DNA of 11,999 bases, taken from contig JAITAJ010000086.1 of the NCBI GenBank assembly GCA_031284185.1, positions 1 through 11,999 on the forward strand. Reading direction: 5' to 3'. Each line of letters starts with the position of its first letter. The first letter of the stretch is position 1. The notes below the pieces were generated by a model, which did no database searches, had not been told where the DNA came from, and was given only the letters and a program-made list of their open reading frames with translations. Source of the DNA: Accumulibacter sp. Its GTDB lineage: Bacteria; Pseudomonadota; Gammaproteobacteria; Burkholderiales; Rhodocyclaceae. Both the position numbers and the translations under genes were made by a program. Of this stretch, positions 1-5,610 are shown piece after piece.

Positions 1-331
1 CTTCCAGGGCGGCGGCGGCCTGGACGGTCGCAAGCTCGCCGTCCGGGTGGGCCAGGCGCTGGTAGGCGACCGGCGCAAGCAGGATGGGATGCGCGAAACG
101 CTGGCCGAAGAGTTCGAGCGCCGTATCGCCGCCCCGCACGTCGGAGAGCGCGCGCGGATACAGCGCCAGATCGTCGAGGGCGGCACGGTTCTTCCGAAGG
201 GTGATCTCATCGCCCGCGCCGCCCGCGATGTAGGCCCAGGCATTGTCGTCCAGCCGCTCGCGGGCATAGGGCGCGTAATCGGCCACCGCGGCAATGGCCG
301 GGGGAATGGAGGCAAGGCGCGGCAGGGTCAT
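1..331 (-). CDS. FMN-dependent alpha-hydroxy-acid oxidase/dehydrogenase, N-terminal part (cut by window edge)
   Basis: The minus strand is open from an ATG at 331-329 to the left edge, giving 110 residues with no stop. The family (lactate/glycolate oxidase, lactate monooxygenase, mandelate dehydrogenase) oxidises 2-hydroxy acids to 2-keto acids with bound FMN. Visible family marks are the N-terminal segment WAYIAGGAGDEITLRKN (residues 32-48), which matches the conserved 'SGAxDExTxxxN' block, and PILLAPVAYQRLAHPDGE (82-99), the first FMN-binding strand and loop. The catalytic His/Arg region lies outside the window, so the substrate cannot be decided. The start is chosen because homologous proteins begin about this far before the GGAGDE block; no strong Shine-Dalgarno is visible. 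The gene diverges from the amidohydrolase at 535. The family call is firm, the exact activity unknown. Confidence 0.88.
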   Translation of the reverse strand, partial: MTLPRLASIPPAIAAVADYAPYARERLDDNAWAYIAGGAGDEITLRKNRAALDDLALYPRALSDVRGGDTALELFGQRFAHPILLAPVAYQRLAHPDGELATVQAAAALE

Positions 332-381
332 GGGGCGGGCGGCAAGGATGCCGCTTCGATGGAGACCCAGCAAGAAATTAG

Positions 382-403
382 CGACAGCCCTTCAGGGCTG
401 TCG
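382..403. repeat. Perfect hairpin with TTCA loop (left)
   Basis: CGACAGCCC (382-390) pairs with GGGCTGTCG (395-403) around a TTCA loop, a 9-bp perfect stem. TTAG (378-381) can add four further pairs with CTAA (406-409) across a 2-nt bulge. There is no T-tract on either side, so it does not look like an intrinsic terminator. Confidence 0.7.
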
Positions 404-456
404 GTCTAACTCCAGTGGAAAGGGGTGTGCATCCCCTCCCCAATGGCTACGGTCGA

Positions 457-480
457 AACCCCGGCCTTCAGGCCGGGGTT
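457..480. repeat. Perfect hairpin with TTCA loop (right)
   Basis: AACCCCGGCC (457-466) pairs with GGCCGGGGTT (471-480) around TTCA, a 10-bp perfect stem. The following sequence (481-486) is partly repeated at about 511-519 after a second G-rich run, an imperfect direct repeat of the form GGC-GGGG-TT-CAAACC. The loop is identical to that of the hairpin at 382-403, suggesting common origin. Confidence 0.7.
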
Positions 481-534
481 CCAACCTTCGTACCTTTCTT
501 ACGGGCGGGGTTTCAAACCGGAGTTAGTTTTACG

Positions 535-1707
535 ATGAATCTGCTGAACATTCGTTTCCTCGACGAACTCGCCGCCCTCCGGCGGGACCTTCACGCGCAC
601 CCGGAGCTGGCCTTCCAGGAAACGCGCACGGCCGACATCGTGGCGCGCGAATTGTCCGCCTGCGGCATCGAGGTACATCGCGGCCTGGCCGGAACGGGGG
701 TCGTCGGCGTTTTGCGCAAGGGCGCGGGGCGGCGGGCAATCGGTCTGCGTGCCGACATGGATGCCCTGCCGATGCCGGAAAAGAACGGTTTCGCGCATGT
801 GTCGCAAAATCCGGGCCGGATGCACGCCTGCGGCCATGACGGGCATACCGCCATGCTGCTCGGCGCGGCGCGGTATCTGGCCGAAAACCTCGAAAGCCTT
901 GCCTTCGACGGCACCGTTCATTTCATCTTCCAGCCGGCTGAAGAATCCGAGGCCGGCGCTCAGGTCATGGTCGAGGACGGACTGTTCCGGCGCTTCCCGA
1001 TGGACGCGATTTTCGGCCTGCACAACTGGCCGAATCTGCCGGTGGGCGAAATGGTCGTGATGCCCGGGCCGATCATGGCGGGCACCCGCGTCTTTGAAAT
1101 CCGTCTGCGCGGGCAAGGATGTCACGCCGCGATGCCGCACCAGGGAATCGATACGCTGGTGGCGGCCAGCCATCTCGTCCTCGCTTTGCAGACCATCGTG
1201 TCGCGCAACGTCCCTCCCTGCGAGGGCGCGGTGGTCAGCGTCACCCAGATTCACGGCGGCGACGCGCTGAACGTCATTCCCGACGAAGCCGTCCTGCGCG
1301 GAACCATCCGCATTTTCAAGCCGGAGGTCGAAACGCTGATCGAAGCCGCGATGCGCCGTCTGTGCGCCGGGATCGGGAACACCTTCGGCGTGTGGACGGA
1401 CATTGCTTTCGATCAGTGCTACCCGGTGACGGCGAGCAGCGCGCCGGAGGCGGAAATCTGCCGGGAGGCGGCCACCGACGTTCTCGGCGCCGGAAACGTG
1501 CGGCGGGACGAATCGCCTTCGATGGCCGCCGAGGACTTTTCCTTCATGCTGCGGGAAAAGCCGGGATGTTACGTGTGGCTCGGCAATGGTTCGGGAAACG
1601 ATGACCGCGCCTTGCACAATCCGTATTACGATTTCAACGACGAGACTCTGGCGATGGGTGTGAGCTATTGGGTCAGGCTCATCGAAACGGCGCTTCGCCC
1701 GGGATGA
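535..1707 (+). CDS. M20-family metallo-amidohydrolase (hippurate hydrolase / N-acyl-amino-acid amidohydrolase type)
   Basis: Codes for 390 residues of a cytosolic M20D-type di-metal hydrolase that cleaves N-acyl amino acids or related amides. Visible motifs: ADMDALPM (residues 73-80), the metal-binding MHACGHDGHT (96-105, with C99, H101 and H104), FQPAEE (132-137) with the catalytic Glu pair, LHNWP (162-166), the dimerisation-domain segment GCHAAMPHQGIDT (195-207), and the C-terminal metal ligand H361 in ALHNPYYDFND. Length is normal for the family (about 380-400). The frame stays open upstream to an ATG at 415, but that 40-residue extension is translated from the palindromic element and matches nothing in the family; ATG 535 starts where homologues do. 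The only Shine-Dalgarno-like sequence is GGAG at 520-523, 11 nt away and inside the 3' arm of the inverted repeat 406-413/520-527. Substrate is unknown. Confidence 0.92.
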   Translation: MNLLNIRFLDELAALRRDLHAHPELAFQETRTADIVARELSACGIEVHRGLAGTGVVGVLRKGAGRRAIGLRADMDALPMPEKNGFAHVSQNPGRMHACGHDGHTAMLLGAARYLAENLESLAFDGTVHFIFQPAEESEAGAQVMVEDGLFRRFPMDAIFGLHNWPNLPVGEMVVMPGPIMAGTRVFEIRLRGQGCHAAMPHQGIDTLVAASHLVLALQTIVSRNVPPCEGAVVSVTQIHGGDALNVIPDEAVLRGTIRIFKPEVETLIEAAMRRLCAGIGNTFGVWTDIAFDQCYPVTASSAPEAEICREAATDVLGAGNVRRDESPSMAAEDFSFMLREKPGCYVWLGNGSGNDDRALHNPYYDFNDETLAMGVSYWVRLIETALRPG

Positions 1708-1713
1708 CCCTGT

Positions 1714-1741
1714 TTGTCAAAACACGTAATTCGTGTATAAC
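1714..1741 (+). promoter_or_regulatory. Sigma70-like promoter upstream of the receiver/GGDEF-like gene
   Basis: TTGTCA (1714-1719) and TATAAC (1736-1741) are separated by 16 bp; each matches five of six consensus positions. It begins just after the amidohydrolase stop (1707), predicting a transcript start near 1748 and a leader of about 25-30 nt before ATG 1775. This argues against the upstream in-frame GTG at 1733, which lies inside the promoter. Confidence 0.6.
1722..1736. promoter_or_regulatory. Dyad in the promoter spacer, possible operator
   Basis: ACACG (1722-1726) and CGTGT (1732-1736) form a 5-bp inverted repeat around TAATT, lying exactly between the -35 and -10 hexamers and touching the -10 box. 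A repressor bound here would block polymerase. The protein is unknown, and a short dyad can occur by chance. Confidence 0.3.
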
Positions 1742-1774
1742 AGCACGGTTCGGAAAACAAGGCGTACATCGACT

Positions 1775-3043
1775 ATGAACAAGGGAGCTATGCCGGATTC
1801 CGCGGTGGATGCCGTTGTGAAAAAACCTCGGATCCTGGTGGTGGACGGTTCGCGGGTGGTGCGCACGACGCTGGCGAAACGTCTGGAGGGCAGCTTCGGT
1901 ATCGTCGAGGAAGATAACGGCGAATCCGCCTGGCAACTCCTGATGCTCGACAACAGCATCGTCGCGATCGTTTCGAGTCCCAATCCTCCCCGGCTGGTCG
2001 CGCGTGATCTGTTGGGACGCATGCGCGCCAGCGCCTTGCGCCGTCTGCGTGAGACGCCCCTGGTGCTGCTCGTCTCCGATGACAACCCCGAAGCCAGTGC
2101 CGACGAATGGCAGAGCCAGGGGATCGCCGGGATCATGACCAAATCGATGAGCAAGGACGCGATGGTGGAGTGCCTGGAGAACCTGTTGTTCCTGCCGTCT
2201 CAGGCATCGCCGCCCGAATCCCGGCCCGGGCCGCGGGACGAATCGCGGGATGAATCACGCGACGAAAGACACCAGGAAGAAACTCAGGACGAAGCGCGGA
2301 AGGAAGCGCTGGAAGAGGTGAGCCGGGAGGAGGCGCCGGAAACGCCGCCGGCGGACCGCGCGGTGTGGCACGCGCCTCTCCTGGACGCGGAGGATTTCAT
2401 CGCGGCGGTGACCTCGCTTCCGCATGAAATGAGTTCGGACGAATCCTTGTGCGTCCTCGTTTTCGGGATCGACCGCCTGAGTGAGCTGATCGGTCGTTTC
2501 GGCGCGGATGTCCCGGACCTGTTGACCGGGCGGATCGCCAGGCTGCTCGCCGCCAAGATAGACTCGCGCGACGTGCTCGGGCGATGCGGAGAGGACTGCG
2601 TGGACGTCGCCATCGTTTCGCACGGCGTCGACCTGCGGTCGGGGGTGCGTTTCGGAAAGCGCGTCTGTAAAAGCATGGCGACCGGACAGATTGCCGTGCA
2701 CGGGCGGAAGATACTATTGACGCCCAGTGTCGGAGTGGCCGCGACCTCCGACGATCACGCGGCCTCCCCCGAAGAGCTGCTTGCTCTGGCGCAGGAGCGC
2801 ATGAAACAGGCGATGCGGTGCGGAGGCAACTCCGTTTGCACCGAACTTCATCCCGACTGCCCGCTGAGCCAGCGGGACAAGGCTCTGCTGGGATTGTTCG
2901 GGCTGCTGGGCGAAGTGCTGGAACCGGAACAAAAGGAAGCCCTGGGCATGGCGGTCCGGCCCCTGCTGGGGAAAATCGACGCCAAGCTGTCCAGCGAAGC
3001 CCAGGGGTTGCTGGGGCTGCCACCTCTCGACGACGAGCATTAA
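1775..3043 (+). CDS. Receiver-like plus degenerate GGDEF-like domain protein
   Basis: Codes for 422 residues in three parts. Residues 17-140 look like a response-regulator receiver (KPRILVVDGSRVVR at the start; K123 in IMTKSMSK), but the acidic pair is reduced to D24-G25 and the phospho-acceptor position falls on serine (S67/S68 in IVSSPNPPR), so classical phosphorylation is not expected. Residues 145-200 form a highly charged linker with three RDES/RDER repeats. Residues 225-356 have GGDEF-family layout (LCVLVFGIDRLSELIGRFG, DVLGR, PSVGVA, RCGGNSV), yet the signature reads GEDCV (272-276) in place of GGDEF, so diguanylate cyclase activity is unlikely. A helical tail of about 65 residues follows. 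No membrane segment is visible. It may act as a protein-interaction or nucleotide-sensing regulator; that is inference. ATG 1775 is preferred; ATG 1790 has GGGAG only 2 nt upstream, too close. It converges on the crotonase gene. Confidence 0.8.
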   Translation: MNKGAMPDSAVDAVVKKPRILVVDGSRVVRTTLAKRLEGSFGIVEEDNGESAWQLLMLDNSIVAIVSSPNPPRLVARDLLGRMRASALRRLRETPLVLLVSDDNPEASADEWQSQGIAGIMTKSMSKDAMVECLENLLFLPSQASPPESRPGPRDESRDESRDERHQEETQDEARKEALEEVSREEAPETPPADRAVWHAPLLDAEDFIAAVTSLPHEMSSDESLCVLVFGIDRLSELIGRFGADVPDLLTGRIARLLAAKIDSRDVLGRCGEDCVDVAIVSHGVDLRSGVRFGKRVCKSMATGQIAVHGRKILLTPSVGVAATSDDHAASPEELLALAQERMKQAMRCGGNSVCTELHPDCPLSQRDKALLGLFGLLGEVLEPEQKEALGMAVRPLLGKIDAKLSSEAQGLLGLPPLDDEH

Positions 3044-3098
3044 ATCAGACCGCTCCGAGGAAAGCATGAAGGAAGAGTCCTGATCCCGGCGCGGGGCG

Positions 3099-3890
3099 TC
3101 ATTTGCCGGCGTTCCACTCCGGCTTGCGTTTCTCGACCAGCGCCAACATGCCCCGACGGCCTTCCTGACTCGACTGGGCGGCTGTCGCGCGCCGCGCCGC
3201 CTCTTCCATCGTCGCCTGATCGATTGGCCGCCCGCCGATGGAACCCAGGAGGGCCTTGCACGCGCTCATGGCATCGGCGCTGTTTTTGAGCAGCGTCTCG
3301 ATCGTCTCGCCGATCGCCTCGTCGAGTTGTTCCTCGTCGGGAAGCATCTCGTGCACGAGTCCGATGCGATAAGCGTCGGCACTGGAAAAGCGTTCCGTCG
3401 TCAGCATGTGGTAGCGGCAATGCCGTTCACCCATCGCGGCGACCAGGTACGGAGCGGCGACGGCGGGAAGCAGGCCGTACCTCACCTCGTTCAGGACGAA
3501 CGATGCGTCGTAGGTGGCAAACGCGACGTCACAGGCCGCGATCAGCCCGACCCCGATGCCGGAGGCGGAGCCTTGCACGCGAACGATCGTCGGCTTGTCC
3601 GTGCCGGCCAGCGTCGCCAGCAGACGCGCCAGATCGCGGTTGTCCTCCAGATTCTTTTCCGGGCTTCCGCGAATCGTCTCGCGGATCCAGGCCGGATCGG
3701 TTCCCGCGCAGAAGCTCTTCCCGGTCGATGACAGCACGATCACGCGAACACCCGGCTCCTCGTCCAGCGCCCGCAAACCGTCGGTCATCTCGGCGACCAG
3801 CGTCCTGTCCAATGCGTTGTGGCGATCGGCGCGGTTCAGGGTCAGGATGCCGACGCCGTCGTCGATCTCGGTACTTATCGACCGGTACAT
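3099..3890 (-). CDS. Enoyl-CoA hydratase/isomerase family protein, methylglutaconyl-CoA hydratase (LiuC)-like
   Basis: Codes for 263 residues, full length for a crotonase. Visible are the oxyanion-hole segments SFCAGTD (59-65) and VQGSASGIGVGLIAACD (105-121), the NEVRYGLLPAVAAPYLV block (134-150), and GERHCRYHMLTTERF (154-168). The second block and 'TTERF...IGLVHE' resemble LiuC/AtuE-type methylglutaconyl-CoA hydratases of leucine or terpenoid degradation. Of the two classical catalytic glutamates, the first position (canonical GGGCE) is glycine (G115), as I recall for LiuC-type proteins; the second is retained as E135. Start ATG 3890 has GGAG (3902-3905 on the complement) 11 nt upstream. It lies 89 bp downstream of fleR on the same strand, so co-transcription is possible, although a metabolic link to motility is not evident. 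No liu-cluster neighbour is seen. Substrate assignment is tentative. Confidence 0.85.
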   Translation of the reverse strand: MYRSISTEIDDGVGILTLNRADRHNALDRTLVAEMTDGLRALDEEPGVRVIVLSSTGKSFCAGTDPAWIRETIRGSPEKNLEDNRDLARLLATLAGTDKPTIVRVQGSASGIGVGLIAACDVAFATYDASFVLNEVRYGLLPAVAAPYLVAAMGERHCRYHMLTTERFSSADAYRIGLVHEMLPDEEQLDEAIGETIETLLKNSADAMSACKALLGSIGGRPIDQATMEEAARRATAAQSSQEGRRGMLALVEKRKPEWNAGK

Positions 3891-3979
3891 GAATATGAAT
3901 GCTCCCGCTGTGAAAACCAGGAAAGCCCGAGTTTATTCCATTTCCAGGCGGCCGGAGAGACTTCCCCGCCGCGCTTTCG

Positions 3980-5329
3980 CTACTCCCTGAGCCATCCCGC
4001 GTCACGATACTGCTTGAGCTTGTGGCGCAAGGTCCGCCCCGACATGCCGAGACGTTCTCCGGCCAGCTTGCGCGACCCGCCGACCGCCGTCAGCGTTTCC
4101 AGGATGTGTTCGCGTTCCAGATCGCGCATGTTGCCGGTCTTCGACGCTTCCGCCGGGACGGGCGCCGCGCGGCCCGGCGAAGGCGCTCCGACGATCGGCG
4201 GAACCGCCAGGCGCAGCGCCTCGGCATCGACGGCATCCCCCGTCGCCAGGATCACGGCGCGCTGCATGACGTTTTCCAGTTCACGCACGTTGCCCGGCCA
4301 GGCATAGTGGCGCAACGCCTGTTCCGCCGACGGCGCCAGACGCAGACCGTTTCGCCCCGAACGCGCGCCGTGCTCGGCCAGAAAGCGCGTCGCCAGCGGA
4401 ACGATGTCGTCCGGCCGCTGGCGCAGCGCCGGAATCAGCAGCGGGAAGACGTTCAGCCGGTAATAGACGTCCTCGCGCAGCACCCCTTTGGCCACGGCCT
4501 CGGCCATGTCGCGGTTGGACGTGGCGATCAGGCGGATGTTCAGGGCCACCGGCTTCTTGCCGCCCACCCGCTCCACCTCGCGCTCCTGGAGCACGCGCAA
4601 GAGCTTGGCCTGCAAGGCGAGCGGCATTTCGGTCACCTCGTCGAGCAGCAATGTCCCGTCCTGCGCCTGCTCGAACTTGCCGGCCTGCGCCTGCTGCGCG
4701 CCGGTGAACGCGCCCTTCTCGTAGCCGAACAGCGTCGCTTCGAGAAGGCTGTCCGGGATGGCCGCGCAGTTGATGGCCACGAAGGGGCCGTCGCGCCGGG
4801 CCGAGTGGGTGTGGATGTAGCGAGCGACCACTTCCTTGCCGACCCCGCTCTCGCCGGTCAACAGCACCGTCGTATCGGTCCCGGCGACGCGCGCGGCCAG
4901 GGCGAACAGGCTGCGGCTGGCGGGATCGCAGGCCACCACGCGCTCATCGTCGTCCATCGATTCCGGCAGGCGGTAACGCGCCACGTGCTCCAGCAGCGCC
5001 TGCGGTTCAAAGGGCTTGAGCAGGAAGTCGCAGGCTCCCGCGCGCATCGCCTCGACCGCCCGGTCGACGTCGGCGTAGGCGGTCATCAGCACCACCGGCA
5101 GATGCGCATGGCGGCCGCGAATTTCCTTGAGCAGAGCGATACCGTCCATCGGCATCATGCGCACGTCGCTGACCACCAGCGACACCGGCCGTGTCTCCAG
5201 GAGGCGCAGCGCTTCCTCGCCGCCAGCCGCCGACACCGCCGCCTGTCCGGCAAGTTCCAGCGTGTCGCAGACCGCCTCACGCAGATTGGGATCGTCCTCG
5301 ACGATCAGTACGGGTAAACCTTGAGCCAT
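3980..5329 (-). CDS. fleR: Sigma54-dependent flagellar response regulator FleR/FlrC
   Basis: Codes for 449 residues of an NtrC-family activator. Receiver (about 5-120): acidic pair D12/D13, phospho-acceptor D55 in VVSDVRMMPMDG, T83 and K105. AAA+ domain (about 135-365): Walker A GESGVGKE (159-166), the sigma54-contacting loop GAFTGA (206-211), Walker B GTLLLDE (225-231) and an arginine-finger/sensor region ending in HYAWPGNVRELENV. A Fis-type helix-turn-helix lies at the C-terminus (LAGERLGMSGRTLRHKLKQY). Once phosphorylated by FleS it would drive sigma54 RNA polymerase at middle/late flagellar promoters. Start ATG 5329 gives the usual short lead-in (MAQGLPVLIVEDD); an in-frame TTG at 5341 would add four residues. 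The Shine-Dalgarno is weak (AGG 12 nt away). The flagellar assignment rests on the neighbouring FleS-like kinase and fli genes. Confidence 0.9.
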   Translation of the reverse strand: MAQGLPVLIVEDDPNLREAVCDTLELAGQAAVSAAGGEEALRLLETRPVSLVVSDVRMMPMDGIALLKEIRGRHAHLPVVLMTAYADVDRAVEAMRAGACDFLLKPFEPQALLEHVARYRLPESMDDDERVVACDPASRSLFALAARVAGTDTTVLLTGESGVGKEVVARYIHTHSARRDGPFVAINCAAIPDSLLEATLFGYEKGAFTGAQQAQAGKFEQAQDGTLLLDEVTEMPLALQAKLLRVLQEREVERVGGKKPVALNIRLIATSNRDMAEAVAKGVLREDVYYRLNVFPLLIPALRQRPDDIVPLATRFLAEHGARSGRNGLRLAPSAEQALRHYAWPGNVRELENVMQRAVILATGDAVDAEALRLAVPPIVGAPSPGRAAPVPAEASKTGNMRDLEREHILETLTAVGGSRKLAGERLGMSGRTLRHKLKQYRDAGWLRE

Positions 5330-5399
5330 CGTTGTTTTCAACCTGGAAAAAACGCTTGCTTACAAGAACGAAAAGATGGACGCGAAGACCACGGAAAAA

Positions 5400-5433
5400 G
5401 GCAAAGATAACATCCAAGGCAAAGATAAGATCC
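5400..5433. repeat. Two-copy 18-bp tandem repeat
   Basis: GGCAAAGATAACATCC (5400-5415) recurs as GGCAAAGATAAGATCC (5418-5433), identical at 15 of 16 positions with an 18-bp period. It lies about 70-105 bp upstream of the fleR start and could mark duplicated binding sites or simple slippage. Confidence 0.6.
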
Positions 5434-5464
5434 GCCACCGCAAGGGGCGCGGCCCCACGACGAT

Positions 5465-5490
5465 CCGCGCGGCGATTCCGGACCGCGCGG
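5465..5490. repeat. GC-rich hairpin between fleS and fleR
   Basis: CCGCGCGG occurs at 5465-5472 and 5483-5490. The word is its own reverse complement, so the copies form an 8-bp perfect stem around a 10-nt loop. A smaller 5-bp stem lies beside it at 5444-5456 (GGGGC/GCCCC). Neither is followed by a T-run on the minus strand, so intrinsic termination is doubtful; transcript processing or attenuation remains possible. Confidence 0.5.
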
Positions 5491-5610
5491 CTTCGCCACG
5501 CTCACGGTGATGCCGGCCGCCGGAGGCTTCCTGGTTTTCTCCGTGATCTCCGCGCTCCCCGCCGCCGAAAGAGTTTTCATCGCGCCTGCCGCATTCGTCG
5601 TGGCAAGGCG

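Larger units (their letters stand above)
378..527. repeat. Structured palindromic element in the divergent intergenic gap (IS200/IS605-like or REP-like remnant)
   Basis: This roughly 150-bp stretch has far more dyad symmetry than its surroundings. It contains a perfect 9-bp hairpin (382-403), a 5-bp hairpin with a 7-nt loop (421-437) and a perfect 10-bp hairpin (457-480). The first and last share the loop TTCA flanked by CC/GG. An 8-bp inverted repeat, CTAACTCC (406-413) and GGAGTTAG (520-527), encloses the inner part, and GAAACCCC (455-462) is complementary to GGGGTTTC (507-514). TTAG occurs at both outer edges (378-381 and 524-527). Hairpins of the form CCCCGGCC-TTCA-GGCCGGGG are familiar near the ends of IS200/IS605-family elements and in their right-end-derived RNAs; REP/BIME palindromes are the alternative. 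No transposase or TnpB reading frame is present. The mobile-element origin is inference; the structure is seen directly. Confidence 0.5.
5381..5554. repeat. Repeat-bounded insert in the fleS-fleR gap (MITE- or intergenic-repeat-like)
   Basis: The 281 bp between fleS and fleR are bounded by an imperfect inverted repeat: 5381-5399 on the plus strand and 5536-5554 on the minus strand agree at about 16 of 19 positions (CGCGRAGAYCACGGARAAA). The arms enclose 136 bp with a tandem repeat and a GC hairpin. A-rich 'CGAAGACCACGGAAAAAGGCAAAG' wording, like that in other environmental proteobacterial intergenic repeats I recall, differs sharply from the coding DNA around it. No plausible protein is encoded. 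Mobile origin is inference. Confidence 0.4.

Noticed and set aside
415..534. In-frame 40-codon N-terminal extension of the amidohydrolase (ATG 415)
   Set aside because: It is read from the palindromic element, has no family similarity, and the usual M20 N-terminus begins at ATG 535.
499..1617. Long open frame on the minus strand opposite the amidohydrolase
   Set aside because: Antisense shadow in GC-rich DNA; the plus-strand product has complete M20 motifs and the minus product has none that I recognise.
1733..1774. Upstream GTG start for the receiver/GGDEF-like gene
   Set aside because: It lies inside the predicted -10/spacer region and would not be on the transcript.
3044..3098. Bidirectional terminator between the convergent GGDEF-like and hydratase genes
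   Set aside because: Only short GC-rich self-complementarity near 3084-3095 and no T-run on either strand.
4022..5317. 431-residue open frame on the plus strand opposite fleR
   Set aside because: Codon-bias shadow, rich in Arg/His/Gln, no recognisable domain, fully antisense to a complete NtrC-family gene.
5338..5580. 80-residue minus-strand frame in the fleS-fleR gap
   Set aside because: Composition follows the repeats and hairpins, there is no usable ribosome binding site and no recognisable domain.
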